From Desulfosporosinus sp. I2 (lineage in GTDB: Bacteria > Bacillota > Desulfitobacteriia > Desulfitobacteriales > Desulfitobacteriaceae): a stretch of 32,019 nucleotides of DNA. Within the stretch, counting starts at the first letter, position 1; each line of letters starts with the position of its first letter. The stretch is from assembly GCF_000960765.1 (NCBI RefSeq), contig NZ_JYNH01000044.1, forward strand, positions 1 to 32,019, read 5' to 3'. The notes beneath the pieces were generated by a model that saw only the letters and a program-made list of their open reading frames with translations, searched no databases and was not told the origin of the DNA. Below are positions 1 to 12,379 of the stretch, in pieces. The translations under genes were made by a program, and so were the position numbers.

Positions 1-537
1 TGTGCCTTGAGCCATAGAAGCTGCCATCATAATGTTTTGAGTAGCTCCAACGCTAGGGTAGTCCAAATATATACGAGTGCCTTTTAAACCTTTGGTAGAA
101 ACATCTAAGAACCCGTGATCCATTTTGACCTCTGCTCCCAAAGCCTCTAAACCCTTGAGATGCCAATTGATGGGACGTGACCCAATGGCGCAACCACCAG
201 GGTGCGAAATTCGGACATGACCTTTACGGGCAAGTAGCGGTCCCATCGTGACAATAGACGCCCTCATTTGAGAAACAAGGTCGTAGGGTGCCTCAATACA
301 ATCTATCTCACGGGCTAGGATGTAAAGAGTTGAGCCTTTTCGCTCTACTTTTGCACCCAACGCCGAAATAACTCGATTCATTATATTAACATCTAACAAA
401 TCCGGAGCGTCATCTAGTTGAATAGGTTCCGCACAGAGTAAACTTGCCGCTATTATGGGAAGTACGGCATTCTTGGCCCCACTTACTGTGATCGTTCCTT
501 CAAGCGGTTTGCCGCCTGTAATTGTGAGCTTACTCAA
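1..537 (-). CDS. murA: UDP-N-acetylglucosamine 1-carboxyvinyltransferase MurA (partial, N-terminal 179 codons)
   Basis: MurA transfers enolpyruvate from PEP to UDP-GlcNAc, the first committed step of peptidoglycan synthesis in the cytoplasm. The 3' part lies beyond the left edge of the window. Translation from 537 begins LSKLTITGGKPLEG and continues into the family's SGAKNAVLPIIAASLL segment. The catalytic loop PGGCAIGSRP carries the PEP-binding cysteine at residue 116, matching Cys115 of the E. coli enzyme, so it is the fosfomycin-sensitive Cys form. The start is TTG at 535-537: an in-frame stop lies at 559-561 with no better start between, and an AGGGGGTG ribosome site stands about 10 bases upstream. 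It follows a ywmB-like gene, the same order as B. subtilis ywmB-murAA. Confidence 0.95.
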   Translation of the reverse strand, partial: MSKLTITGGKPLEGTITVSGAKNAVLPIIAASLLCAEPIQLDDAPDLLDVNIMNRVISALGAKVERKGSTLYILAREIDCIEAPYDLVSQMRASIVTMGPLLARKGHVRISHPGGCAIGSRPINWHLKGLEALGAEVKMDHGFLDVSTKGLKGTRIYLDYPSVGATQNIMMAASMAQGT

Positions 538-645
538 ATTCTGAAGACACCCCCTGTTCTAGTACTGATTACTTTTCGACTTGTTTATATTCTCCCTGGA
601 AGGGTATTATTCCTGCTTTAATTCGACTTTTTTCTCCTGATGGCT

Positions 646-1311
646 CTAGAATTCTTTCAGCAAAACTGGAATTGCTAAAACAGTATTTCCATCAGTCATT
701 TCTCCACGACTAAGAAGTTGAATATTTATCCTGTCTTTTCCAGCTAAGATGTTCGTACCTATATTTCTCTGGTACCCAGCGATCGAAACCAGGTTATCTA
801 AGAGAAACCATTGTGATGGAAGAGTATTCGTGTGACTTAAGTAGGCTGAAATATCAATTGCCTCAGGAACTCGTTCATCCAAATAGATTTGTATACCATT
901 TTTTTTAAGAACAGGAGCCATGGCCGTATACCAAGTATAGATCATGCTTTCCTCAGTTTGATTAATTACACGATTTCCAGTTAGAGTTGCAGCAATATTA
1001 CCACTATTTGTCTGCTGCTCTTTCTGTGTCCATATCCAATCAGGCATCGGAAATTGTGTCATTATGTCAATGGGTATAGTCCCATCCTCACTCCAAAGTA
1101 AAACGCTAACCTCAGCACCTCTAGCCTGTACCATTCCGGAATTTAATAACAAAGGCGCCTCCGAATTAGATGTAGGTGCGGGCTGAATGCTTTGCAAGAT
1201 GCACTCAACAACAAAGGGCTTAAATCCAATTAGCAGAAGGCAACTTATTATCACAATAAATAGATGCCTTTTGAATATATAAGATTTCGTAAGTATTAAA
1301 CCCATAAACAT
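646..1311 (-). CDS. YwmB-like secreted or membrane-anchored protein (TATA-box-binding-like fold family)
   Basis: The protein has 221 residues. A hydrophobic segment at about residues 15-32 follows a basic start (KRHLFIVIISCLLLIGF), which suggests a signal peptide or membrane anchor; the rest would lie outside the membrane. The assignment to the YwmB family rests on position between the atp operon and murA, on size, and on the C-terminal pattern GKDRINIQLLSRGE...TVLAIPVLL, which resembles my memory of that family. Function is unknown; in Bacillus the gene sits beside murAA and spoIID. The start is ATG 1311 or, two codons later, ATG 1305; AGAGG lies 4 bases before the first and 10 before the second. 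Family assignment is moderate, coding status is good. Confidence 0.6.
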   Translation of the reverse strand: MFMGLILTKSYIFKRHLFIVIISCLLLIGFKPFVVECILQSIQPAPTSNSEAPLLLNSGMVQARGAEVSVLLWSEDGTIPIDIMTQFPMPDWIWTQKEQQTNSGNIAATLTGNRVINQTEESMIYTWYTAMAPVLKKNGIQIYLDERVPEAIDISAYLSHTNTLPSQWFLLDNLVSIAGYQRNIGTNILAGKDRINIQLLSRGEMTDGNTVLAIPVLLKEF

Positions 1312-1326
1312 TATACCTCTTTCTCA

Positions 1327-1354
1327 ACTATATACACTTCTTTAGTTTTACCAA
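1327..1354 (-). promoter_or_regulatory. weak sigma-A-like promoter candidate before ywmB
   Basis: Reading the minus strand, TTGGTA (1354-1349) and TATAGT (1332-1327) are separated by 16 bases. The match is only fair and the predicted start would fall almost at the AGAGG ribosome site, so the transcript would have a very short leader. Since the atp operon ends at a terminator just upstream, some promoter is needed in this gap. Confidence 0.3.
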
Positions 1355-1477
1355 ATAGTGAGAAAGCTAACATGCTTGCTGATGATTTTTATTCTACTTG
1401 GCCCCTTGTTTAATCAAGAAAACTTAGCGGGTGCCAAGCGCTATAGTTAAGCATTCCTATTATTTTCCAGGCTGTAT

Positions 1478-1511
1478 AAAAAAGAAAAGGGTCCAAATAG
1501 GAACCCTTTTC
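1478..1511 (-). terminator. Rho-independent terminator of the atp operon
   Basis: On the minus-strand transcript GAAAAGGGT and ACCCTTTTC form a 9-bp stem, extended by CC/GG across one bulged base, with a 5-base loop, and it is followed directly by six U. It lies about 60 bases after the atpC stop codon, where the operon should end. Confidence 0.9.
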
Positions 1512-1572
1512 TCGTTTAAACACTCACGTTTATAATGAATCATATCGCAACTTTACTTTCAACGTACAATGT

Positions 1573-1983
1573 TTATTTGTTGTCACTAGCTGCACTAATT
1601 CGAGCAGTTGCTCGTCGCAATGCATACTCCGCACGTCGAAGGTCGATTTCGTTGATCCGTGGTGATGACAGGCGTTTCAGAGCACGTTCTTTAGCTTCTA
1701 CTGCTCGAGCGAGATCAATCGCTTCACCTAGTTCGACAGTGTCCGCAAGAACCGTTGCAGCATTATCAATGACTTCAACAAATCCGCCCGCAATTGCCGC
1801 ACGCTTGACATCGCCATTGAGTGTGTAGCGTATGACTCCGATATCCAAGCCTGCGATTAAAGCTGAGTGATTCGGCAAAATTCCTAATTCACCTGCTCCG
1901 CCAGGAAGAACAACAAACTCAACATCTTCTTTCAAGACGTTCCCTTCCGGAGAGACTATTTGGAGTGAGAATGTTCCTGCCAT
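1573..1983 (-). CDS. atpC: F1Fo ATP synthase epsilon subunit
   Basis: Epsilon (136 residues) is the central-stalk subunit that couples gamma to the c-ring and can inhibit ATP hydrolysis. The N-terminal beta-sandwich shows the family pattern VSPEGNVLKEDVEFVVLPGGAGELGIL with LPNHSALIAGL around residues 37-47. The C-terminal helical hairpin (about 87-130) includes LRRAEYALRRATARI. Length is normal. ATG at 1983 lies 3 bases after the atpD stop codon, so it is probably translationally coupled. It is the last gene of the operon, followed by a strong terminator. Confidence 0.97.
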   Translation of the reverse strand: MAGTFSLQIVSPEGNVLKEDVEFVVLPGGAGELGILPNHSALIAGLDIGVIRYTLNGDVKRAAIAGGFVEVIDNAATVLADTVELGEAIDLARAVEAKERALKRLSSPRINEIDLRRAEYALRRATARISAASDNK

Positions 1984-1986
1984 GGA

Positions 1987-3420
<1,434 letters not shown>

Positions 3421-4275
3421 TTATTCTAAGGAAGCTGCTCCCGAGACGATTTCGGATATTTCAGTCGTGATCGCCGCTTGTCGGGCTCTGTTCATGGCCA
3501 ACGACAGCTTATCAATCATGGTCTTGGCATTATCCGTAGCCGAACTCATTGCCGTCATTCGAGCCCCTTGCTCACTCGCTTTTCCTTCTAGTAACGACCT
3601 AAAGATCAGCGTTTCAACATACTTCGGCAACAGACTGTTTAAAATGTCTTCAGCAGACGGTTCAAAGATGTACTGTTTGCCTTGTTTACCTTCAGGTTGA
3701 TCGATCGGAAGTAATTTGATTTGCGAGGGCCTCTGGGTCATCGCTGAGACGAATTCAGTATATAAGATATACACCTCATCTGCTTCGCCCTGCTCATAAA
3801 GGCGAACCACTTCCTGGGCAATCTCTTTGGCCTGGCTATAACTCGGGTCATCCCCAAGTTTCGTATACTCAGCCAAAAACTCAATTTTACCGCGTCGGAA
3901 GAAATCTCGACCTTTGCGGCCTACAGTCACCAACTTAACCGGCTGCTGTGCTTCGGCAATTAGTCCACTGGTCTTACGAATGAGGTTTGCATTGTACCCT
4001 CCGCAGAGACCACCGTCCGATGTTATTAGCACATAAACTACCTTTTGCACTGGCCTTTTTTTCAAGAGCGGATGGATAACATCCACGGGAGCCTGCGCAA
4101 GCCGTTCCAAGACCCCTTGCAATTGGCGGGCATAGGGGCGGGCAGCAATAAGTTTTAGTTGGGCTTTTCTGAGTTTGGCCGCGGAAACCATTTTCATCGC
4201 CTTAGTGATCTGCTGCATATTCCGAACGCTGCGAATCCGACGACGAATATCTTGTGTTCCTGCCACCTCGTTCAC
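3421..4275 (-). CDS. atpG: F1Fo ATP synthase gamma subunit (rotor shaft)
   Basis: Gamma is the coiled-coil shaft turning inside the alpha3-beta3 ring. It has 284 residues. The N-terminal helix DIRRRIRSVRNMQQITKAMK and the C-terminal helix with MTAMSSATDNAKTMI are the conserved halves of the coiled coil, and the central Rossmann-like part has ITSDGGLCGGYN. The start is ambiguous between GTG 4275 (M-NEVAGTQD) and GTG 4266 (M-AGTQD). The second looks more like the family N-terminus, and the only clear SD-like runs, AGGAG and AGGTG, are too close to the first GTG. It sits 15 bases after atpA. Confidence 0.97.
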   Translation of the reverse strand: MNEVAGTQDIRRRIRSVRNMQQITKAMKMVSAAKLRKAQLKLIAARPYARQLQGVLERLAQAPVDVIHPLLKKRPVQKVVYVLITSDGGLCGGYNANLIRKTSGLIAEAQQPVKLVTVGRKGRDFFRRGKIEFLAEYTKLGDDPSYSQAKEIAQEVVRLYEQGEADEVYILYTEFVSAMTQRPSQIKLLPIDQPEGKQGKQYIFEPSAEDILNSLLPKYVETLIFRSLLEGKASEQGARMTAMSSATDNAKTMIDKLSLAMNRARQAAITTEISEIVSGAASLE

Positions 4276-4290
4276 CTACTCCTTTTTATT

Positions 4291-6366
<2,076 letters not shown>

Positions 6367-6370
<4 letters not shown>

Positions 6371-6861
6371 TGCATTTCCCCTACTTCTTGAATGAATTGT
6401 TCTATGAGCTCTCCTTGACCCTTCATGTCAAGTTTCTGACGAATGATTTTCTCAGCCACCATGACGGACAGTTCGGCGACTTGTGCTCTAACTTCGGTAA
6501 TCGCCCGGTCACGTTCACGTTCAATATCCACAAGGGCAGATTTCTTGATCTTTTCTGATTCTTCATGAGAAGCTGCTAAGATTTCCTTCGCGCGGACTTC
6601 ACTCACCTTTGTGGCCTTCGCGATCACTTCTTGAGCTTCTTGGCGGGCTTTATGCATTTCTTCTTGGTATTCGTGTTTTATTTTCTCAGCCTGTTGACGT
6701 TCATTCTCTGCCTGAGCAAGCATGGATTCAATATGGCTCCGCCGTTCTTCCATCATTTTCATGAGCGGACCCCAAGCTTTTTTGCTAAGCAGCCAAACGA
6801 GCAACAGGAAAGATATGACCGTAGCCACTACAGTAAAGTCAAATTGTATAGGATTCCCCAA
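6367..6861 (-). CDS. atpF: F1Fo ATP synthase b subunit (peripheral stalk)
   Basis: Subunit b anchors the stator to the membrane. It has 164 residues: one transmembrane helix at about 9-26 (VVATVISFLLLVWLLSKKAW) followed by a long, highly charged alpha-helical coiled coil to the C-terminus. The start is TTG at 6859-6861; AGGGGGG stands about 8 bases upstream and the protein begins (M)GNPIQFDFT, as expected. It is separated from atpE by a 112-base gap that holds a strong hairpin, and it overlaps atpH by 4 bases. Confidence 0.96.
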
Positions 6862-6906
6862 CGGTCTACCCCCCTCTCGAGTCCGATTGACTTCGGGATG
6901 ATTCTT

Positions 6907-6936
6907 TTCAAGGGGGAACTCGCGTTCCCCCTTGAA
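6907..6936 (-). promoter_or_regulatory. 13-bp perfect hairpin with GCGA tetraloop in the atpE-atpF gap
   Basis: TTCAAGGGGGAAC (6907-6919) pairs perfectly with GTTCCCCCTTGAA (6924-6936). On the minus-strand mRNA the 4-base loop is GCGA, a GNRA tetraloop. No U-run follows, so it is not an ordinary terminator. It begins about 37 bases after the atpE stop codon. Such a structure could block 3' exonucleases and raise atpE mRNA and c-subunit output, or could attenuate the downstream genes. Its role is inference. Confidence 0.75.
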
Positions 6937-6973
6937 TTAAGATGGGCCGTATGCCTTAGCCCAGTACACGAAC

Positions 6974-7243
<270 letters not shown>

Positions 7244-7298
7244 TTATTCCCTCAGTGAGCGTCAAGCAGCACTGAAAACTAACTTAGAATCAAACTGT

Positions 7299-8075
7299 TT
7301 AATGTTCAGAAGCTGTGACCGCTTGTGATACATAAGCTGTGGTCAACACCGTGAACACGTAAGCTTGAATTGCTCCGATAAAAATACTAAAACCTAGCCA
7401 AACTGACATCGGAAGAATTCCTGGCAGAACCCATATTCCTGGCAACATCAGGATAACCTTGAGTAGAACTTCACCGGCAAAGATGTTTCCGAAAAGACGG
7501 AAAGCGAGCGTTAATGGCTTCGAGATCAAGTCGATAATATGAAGGATCGCCATCACTTTAAAAGGTTCTAAAAAGTGTTGGAAATAATGGACTCCCTTAG
7601 TCTTAATACCCAAGAAAACGACTAAGATAATGGTTAACAAGGCTAAAGCCGCAGTAGTGTTGATGTCTGCCGTAGGCGACATCAATAAAGGCCCCTCGAA
7701 AATCATGTTCAATTGGGCAAATTCAACATCAAAATGTTCTAAAAGATTAAACGTGAAATTCGGAATGAGGCCAAGTAAATTGGAAAAGAATACAAAGATG
7801 ATCAATGTTACTAAATAAGGTAGCAATGGGCGCCCCTGCTCATAACTCATATTGTCAGAGACAAGGTTTTTAACAAAATCAATAATCCATTCTAAGACGT
7901 TTTGCATTTTACCGGGTTTACCACTGGTTAAATGACGAACCCCTAGATAGCAAAAAATTAAAATAGCGGCCATTACAATCCAGGTCATGATCAACGTTTT
8001 GCCATGAAATGTCATAAACCCTAAATGCCATATAACTGTTTCTTCATGCACTTCTTTTATCACCCCTTTCTCCAT
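7299..8075 (-). CDS. atpB: F1Fo ATP synthase a subunit (stator ion channel)
   Basis: Subunit a forms the half-channels for ions next to the c-ring. The longest frame has 258 residues with five or six membrane segments. The essential arginine is in AFRLFGNIFAGEV (R193 counting from the longest start). The start is uncertain: ATG 8075 has no ribosome site and overlaps the preceding gene by 32 bases, whereas GGAGAAAGGGG lies just inside and suits GTG 8063 or GTG 8051, giving shorter proteins starting (M)IKEVHEE or (M)HEETVI. I list the longest form. The family and function are certain. Confidence 0.95.
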   Translation of the reverse strand: MEKGVIKEVHEETVIWHLGFMTFHGKTLIMTWIVMAAILIFCYLGVRHLTSGKPGKMQNVLEWIIDFVKNLVSDNMSYEQGRPLLPYLVTLIIFVFFSNLLGLIPNFTFNLLEHFDVEFAQLNMIFEGPLLMSPTADINTTAALALLTIILVVFLGIKTKGVHYFQHFLEPFKVMAILHIIDLISKPLTLAFRLFGNIFAGEVLLKVILMLPGIWVLPGILPMSVWLGFSIFIGAIQAYVFTVLTTAYVSQAVTASEH

Positions 8076-8415
8076 TAATTTTATTTATTGCCACAATGAT
8101 AAAGGATATTATCACTCCTGTAACAATCCCTATCGCTAGACTGAAAAGCCAGCTCGCCTGAAAACGAGCTACTGCTACGACAACGAGAGTAACCATCCCT
8201 AAGCGAGACATTAAATTGCGTCGCATTCGCCTAAGTGCAGAACGGATATCCAATTCGGAGCTACGCAGTGTTTCATGATGAAACCATAAGGTATAGCTAT
8301 ATCCTACCCAATATCCTAGCAAACTACCTAGAAAAGATTGCTGACCTGTTACGGCTATCACAAGCAATATGCAAGAAGTGCCACTAAACAAGGCAATAAA
8401 GCTACTTTTTATCAT
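8044..8415 (-). CDS. ATP synthase subunit I-like membrane protein
   Basis: This 123-residue protein has about four hydrophobic segments (about 5-24, 26-42, 72-90 and 92-112), separated by a basic stretch RSALRRMRRNLMSR, and a charged tail. Size, topology and place directly before atpB fit the AtpI (subunit I) family, reported to help c-ring assembly or Mg2+ uptake; sequence similarity in this family is weak, so the call leans on context. ATG 8415 overlaps the atpZ reading frame by 14 bases and has GGAG 6 bases upstream. Confidence 0.75.
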   Translation of the reverse strand: MIKSSFIALFSGTSCILLVIAVTGQQSFLGSLLGYWVGYSYTLWFHHETLRSSELDIRSALRRMRRNLMSRLGMVTLVVVAVARFQASWLFSLAIGIVTGVIISFIIVAINKINGERGDKRSA

Positions 8416-8632
8416 CCGCTGCTCCTAATCTTTTTAAAGTGACGACCAGGTAGCTCCCTCCGAGTATAAGCCCTAATAGCATTAATAGGATCGTAAACCA
8501 TGGTTCTGTTCCCCAGCGGGAATCTATGTACCGTCCAAGGAAAAATCCTCCTCCAACCAAACCGGCCAGAGAAGTTGAGATAGTTGAGCCAACTGCAATT
8601 GCTTTCTGCCATGTTGCTTGTTCTTTAGCCAT
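8402..8632 (-). CDS. atpZ: AtpZ-like small membrane protein (F0F1-ATPase gene 1 family)
   Basis: This 76-residue protein has two transmembrane helices. The first holds the glycine-rich segment LAGLVGGGFFLGRYID and the second is WFTILLMLLGLILGGSYLVV, the pattern of the AtpZ/gene-1 family found at the head of many atp operons and proposed to form a cation channel with AtpI. The start is ATG 8632: GGAG stands 5 bases upstream, while the in-frame GTG at 8638 falls on the ribosome site itself. It is the first gene of the ATP synthase operon. Confidence 0.8.
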   Translation of the reverse strand: MAKEQATWQKAIAVGSTISTSLAGLVGGGFFLGRYIDSRWGTEPWFTILLMLLGLILGGSYLVVTLKRLGAADDKK

Positions 8633-8820
8633 CTTCACTCCGTTCTAAACTTATGTAGAAAATAGGCCTTCCAAAAAAACATCCTAAAATTTTATTGCTA
8701 GAAATGGCATATAAATCAATCATTACACATTTTTACAGTTTACTCTATTTAATATATTAGCATACTTTTGCAGGACTTTGTGCTTTTTTTTACAGCATTG
8801 AAGAATTTTATGTCCACACG
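8633..8820 (-). other. AT-rich gap ahead of the atp operon
   Basis: 188 bases between the epimerase stop codon and atpZ. It is strongly AT-rich and should contain the atp promoter, but I see no clean -35/-10 pair: TTGATT followed after 17 bases by AATAAA, and an isolated TAATAT/TATATT, are the nearest candidates. I see no convincing terminator for the upstream gene, so read-through is possible. Confidence 0.4.
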
Positions 8821-9945
8821 TCAATGTTCCTTAATAATCGAGGCAATTCGACTTGCTGCACACCCGTCTCCATAAGGATTACTGGCCATTGACATCCTAT
8901 CATAGGCAACTTGATCACTCAAAAGACGCTTTAGCTCCAAATAAACACTCTCGTACTCAGTGCCTACAAGGGATACTGTTCCCGCTTCTACCGCTTCAGG
9001 TCGCTCTGTTGTGTCTCGGACCACAAGTACTGGAATTCCAAGCGACGGTGCTTCCTCTTGAATTCCTCCTGAGTCTGTCAAAATTAAGTGCGACCGTGCC
9101 ATTAAGTTAACAAAAGGCTCATAATCCATGGGTTCTACAAGATTTACTCGTGGATGAGACCCCAAAACCTCTGTGACGACTTTTCGTACCAAGGGGTTTT
9201 TATGAACTGGAAAAATCACCTGTGTATCCGGAAATAAATCAAGTATATTCTTCAAAGCCTGATAAATCTGGCGCATGGGTTCGCCGAGATTTTCCCTGCG
9301 ATGGGTTGTGACTAGAATCGACCGTGTATTACTCTGTTTAAGAATCCTCTCGATACTAGGATCCGAAAAATTGTACTCTGGCTTCACAGTAGCTAGCAAC
9401 GCGTCAATAACCGTGTTGCCCGTCACAAAAACTTTTTCAGGAGCTATTCCTTCGAGCAAAAGATTTCTTCTTGCTGTTTCCGTAGGGGCAAAATGATAAT
9501 CTGCTAGAACGCTTGCTAGTTTTCGGTTCATTTCTTCTGGAAATGGTGAATACTTATTTCCTGTTCGAAGCCCGGCTTCTACATGCCCTACGGGGATTTG
9601 GGCATAAAAGGCAGCAAGAGCCGCCACAAACGTAGTGGTTGTGTCTCCATGTATCAGTACAAGATCTGGGAGTTCTCGTTGAAAAACTTCCTTAAGCCCG
9701 TTAAGGGCTCGAGTCGTGATTTCCGTTAATGTTTGCCCCTGCCTCATAAGGTCTAGATCAAAATCAGGGACAATTTTAAACAACTGAAGAACCTGATCTA
9801 ACATCTCACGGTGCTGAGCTGTCACAATAACTTGACAGAATAGTTCATCCTTCTGTCGAAGTGCTTGGATCACTGGCGCCATTTTTATGGCTTCCGGACG
9901 GGTTCCAAACACTACCATCACTTTTTTTCGCTTTATCACGTTCAT
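8821..9945 (-). CDS. wecB: UDP-N-acetylglucosamine 2-epimerase, non-hydrolysing
   Basis: The enzyme interconverts UDP-GlcNAc and UDP-ManNAc, used for teichoic acid linkage units or other surface polymers. It has 374 residues. GTRPEAIKMAPVI (14-26) is the N-terminal Rossmann signature. The catalytic set is intact: D101 in HGDTTTT, E123 in HVEAGLRTG, E137 in FPEEMNRK and H215 in THRREN; the C-terminal UDP site reads TDSGGIQEEAPSLG. ATG 9945 is chosen because the upstream in-frame TTG 9966 lacks a ribosome site, while AAGGA precedes the ATG, if closely. It is equivalent to B. subtilis mnaA, which is placed elsewhere there. Confidence 0.95.
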   Translation of the reverse strand: MNVIKRKKVMVVFGTRPEAIKMAPVIQALRQKDELFCQVIVTAQHREMLDQVLQLFKIVPDFDLDLMRQGQTLTEITTRALNGLKEVFQRELPDLVLIHGDTTTTFVAALAAFYAQIPVGHVEAGLRTGNKYSPFPEEMNRKLASVLADYHFAPTETARRNLLLEGIAPEKVFVTGNTVIDALLATVKPEYNFSDPSIERILKQSNTRSILVTTHRRENLGEPMRQIYQALKNILDLFPDTQVIFPVHKNPLVRKVVTEVLGSHPRVNLVEPMDYEPFVNLMARSHLILTDSGGIQEEAPSLGIPVLVVRDTTERPEAVEAGTVSLVGTEYESVYLELKRLLSDQVAYDRMSMASNPYGDGCAASRIASIIKEH

Positions 9946-9998
9946 ACTTCCTTCTACAGAAATCAATCAGAGATTAAAGGGCAATCTATCCTATCACA

Positions 9999-10463
9999 TT
10001 AGAGCGTCTCTTCCGTAAATTGCACTATTTCTAACCCTGCTTCTCTCGACATTTCGAACGCTAGTTGATCTGGATATGAATAAGTATAAATCACACGTTT
10101 TATTCCCGCATTAATCAACAATTTTGTGCATAGAACACAGGGCTGATGGGTGCAATACAGATCAGCACCAGAAATAGCGACCCCATGCTTTGCAGCCTGT
10201 ACCAAGGCATTCTGTTCTGCATGCACAGCGCGGCAGATCTCATGACGTTCCCCTGAAGGAACGCCTAAGTTCTGCCGTAAACAACCTACTTCCTCACAAT
10301 GTTGGAGTTTAGAAGGACTCCCGTTATATCCTGTACTCAAAATTTGTTTTTCCTTAACTATTACTGCTCCAACCTGACGACGTAGGCATGTCGAACGGCC
10401 AGCCACTACTTGGGCCATTTGCATAAAATAGCTATCCCAGCTTGGGCGAATATGTGTCATCAT
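9999..10463 (-). CDS. comEB: dCMP deaminase family protein (ComEB-like)
   Basis: The protein likely deaminates dCMP to dUMP for thymidylate synthesis. It has 154 residues. The cytidine/deoxycytidylate deaminase zinc site is complete: HAE at 81-83 (zinc His and catalytic Glu) and PCVLC at 108-112 (two zinc Cys). Further Cys/His in [11 protein letters not shown]...RHEIC fit the second metal site seen in many dCMP deaminases. The start overlaps the upp stop codon (ATGATGA), so ATG 10463 and ATG 10460 are both possible. The neighbour upp supports a pyrimidine salvage role. Whether it also acts in competence, as the name suggests, cannot be read from sequence. Confidence 0.92.
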   Translation of the reverse strand: MMTHIRPSWDSYFMQMAQVVAGRSTCLRRQVGAVIVKEKQILSTGYNGSPSKLQHCEEVGCLRQNLGVPSGERHEICRAVHAEQNALVQAAKHGVAISGADLYCTHQPCVLCTKLLINAGIKRVIYTYSYPDQLAFEMSREAGLEIVQFTEETL

Positions 10464-11089
10464 TTTGTTCCAAACAGCCGATCTCCAGCGTCCCCAAGGC
10501 CCGGTACAATATAACCATGCTCATTTAAGTGTTCATCTACTGCCGCGATAAAAATGTCAACATCACTATGGGCTTTTTGAACGGCTTGAATTCCTTCAGG
10601 AGCTGCAATAAGGCACATTAGTTTGATATTCTTAGCACCTCGATCTTTTAAAAACCTAATTGCCGCTGCTGCAGAGCCCCCAGTTGCCAGCATAGGGTCG
10701 ATTACAATAAGATCACGTTCCGCGATGTCACTTGGTAACTTGCAATAATACTCCACAGGCATTAGAGTCTCTGGATCTCGGTAAAGACCCACATGCCCAA
10801 CCTTTGCAGCAGGAATTAAGCGAAGCATTCCATCGACCATCCCTAACCCTGCACGTAAGATCGGAACTAACCCGACTTTTCGACCTGCAAGCACTTTACT
10901 TTTTGCGATTGCAACCGGTGTCTTAACTTCAATTTCCTGAAGAGGAAAATCACGAGTAACCTCATAGGCCATTAACATCGCGACTTCCTCTACCAGTTCC
11001 CTAAATTCCTTCGAGCCTGTTTTCTCGTCGCGAATCAGGGACAGTTTGTGTTGAATTAGAGGATGATCAAGTACCTGAAGCTTTGCCAT
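10460..11089 (-). CDS. upp: Uracil phosphoribosyltransferase
   Basis: Upp makes UMP from uracil and PRPP in pyrimidine salvage. It has 209 residues, the normal length. The PRPP-binding loop [14 protein letters not shown] is at 127-140, and the uracil site is the conserved C-terminal stretch [18 protein letters not shown]. It lies 12 bases after glyA and overlaps the deaminase gene by a few bases, so the three form one transcription unit. Confidence 0.98.
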   Translation of the reverse strand: MAKLQVLDHPLIQHKLSLIRDEKTGSKEFRELVEEVAMLMAYEVTRDFPLQEIEVKTPVAIAKSKVLAGRKVGLVPILRAGLGMVDGMLRLIPAAKVGHVGLYRDPETLMPVEYYCKLPSDIAERDLIVIDPMLATGGSAAAAIRFLKDRGAKNIKLMCLIAAPEGIQAVQKAHSDVDIFIAAVDEHLNEHGYIVPGLGDAGDRLFGTK

Positions 11090-11101
11090 ATTTCGGTTCT
11101 C

Positions 11102-12358
11102 CTAATCTAAATTTGTATATAAGGGAAACTCAGAACATAGGGTACCGACAATTTCCCGCGCTTTTTTCAGTTTATCAGGTTCATGGTGGGAGGTCAAGGC
11201 AAGGTCCATTGCTTCAGCGATTAGCTTCATGGCCTTAGTGTCCATACCACGAGTCGTTACTGCTGGCGTACCAAGGCGAATTCCACTTGTGATAAAGGGA
11301 CTTGCAGTATCAAACGGTATCGTATTTTTGTTAACCGTAATGTCCACTTCATGCAACATTGTTTCAGCTTCCTTACCCGTCAGCTCTTTGGTCCGAACAT
11401 CCACAAGCATAACATGATTGTCGGTTCCACCTGAAACAATTCGGAACCCTCGATCTATCAAGGCTTGGGCTAAAGCTTGCGCATTTTCCACAATTTTAGT
11501 TTGGTATTTTTTAAAGTCAGGCTGAAGTGCTTCGCCAAAAGCAACTGCTTTTGCAGCAATAACATGCATCAAAGGCCCCCCCTGAATTCCAGGGAAAATT
11601 GCCTTATCAATTGCTTGAGCGTGCTCCGCTTTACAGAGAATTAATCCTCCACGAGGTCCTCTTAATGTCTTATGGGTAGTAGAAGTCACAAAATGTGCAT
11701 AGGGAATAGGAGAGGGATGTAAATCGGCCGCCACGAGCCCAGCGAAGTGCGCCATATCGACCATTAAATAAGCTCCCACTTCATCCGCGATTTTACGCAT
11801 TAAGGCAAAGTCTATAATCCTTGGATAGGCGCTTGCTCCCGCAACAATCATCTTCGGATGATGTTGATGGGCTAATTTCCGAACTTGATCATAATCTATC
11901 CGTTCTGTTTTCGGATCAACTCCATAAGGAACAAAATTAAAATAAACTCCAGAAATATTGACCGGGCTCCCATGAGTTAAGTGTCCACCGTGGGATAAAT
12001 TCATGCCAAGTACCGTGTCCCCAGGTTTTAAGAACGCAAAATAGACTGCCATATTGGCCTGGGAGCCAGAATGGGGCTGAACATTAGCATGTTCAGCACC
12101 AAATAGTTTCTTAACGCGTTCACGGGCTAAGTTCTCGACCACATCAACATACTCACATCCACCGTAATACCGTTTTCCCGGATATCCTTCGGCATATTTG
12201 TTGGTTAATACAGAACCTTGGGTTGCCATAACCGCTCGACTGACAAAGTTCTCGGAAGCAATCAGTTCTATGGTCTTGGTTTGACGGTTCTCTTCTTGCG
12301 AAATTGCTTTTGCGACCTCCGGGTCTTGGGGTTCTAGCCATTGACGAATATAATCCAT
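11102..12358 (-). CDS. glyA: Serine hydroxymethyltransferase
   Basis: GlyA converts serine and tetrahydrofolate to glycine and methylene-THF, feeding thymidylate and purine synthesis. It has 418 residues from ATG 12358. The PLP lysine is K230 in [15 protein letters not shown]. The N-terminal [11 protein letters not shown] and [18 protein letters not shown] signatures are intact. The start is fixed by AGGAG 8 bases before ATG 12358; an in-frame GTG at 12367 overlaps the ribosome site and is rejected. It sits 21 bases after the ywlG-like gene, as in Bacillus. Confidence 0.98.
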   Translation of the reverse strand: MDYIRQWLEPQDPEVAKAISQEENRQTKTIELIASENFVSRAVMATQGSVLTNKYAEGYPGKRYYGGCEYVDVVENLARERVKKLFGAEHANVQPHSGSQANMAVYFAFLKPGDTVLGMNLSHGGHLTHGSPVNISGVYFNFVPYGVDPKTERIDYDQVRKLAHQHHPKMIVAGASAYPRIIDFALMRKIADEVGAYLMVDMAHFAGLVAADLHPSPIPYAHFVTSTTHKTLRGPRGGLILCKAEHAQAIDKAIFPGIQGGPLMHVIAAKAVAFGEALQPDFKKYQTKIVENAQALAQALIDRGFRIVSGGTDNHVMLVDVRTKELTGKEAETMLHEVDITVNKNTIPFDTASPFITSGIRLGTPAVTTRGMDTKAMKLIAEAMDLALTSHHEPDKLKKAREIVGTLCSEFPLYTNLD

Positions 12359-12379
12359 TTTGTTCACTCCTAATAAAAA

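Noticed and set aside
1535-1828. Plus-strand open frame opposite atpC
   Set aside because: It is antisense to a certain atpC gene, has an Arg/Ser/Ala-rich translation typical of a shadow frame, and no ribosome site.
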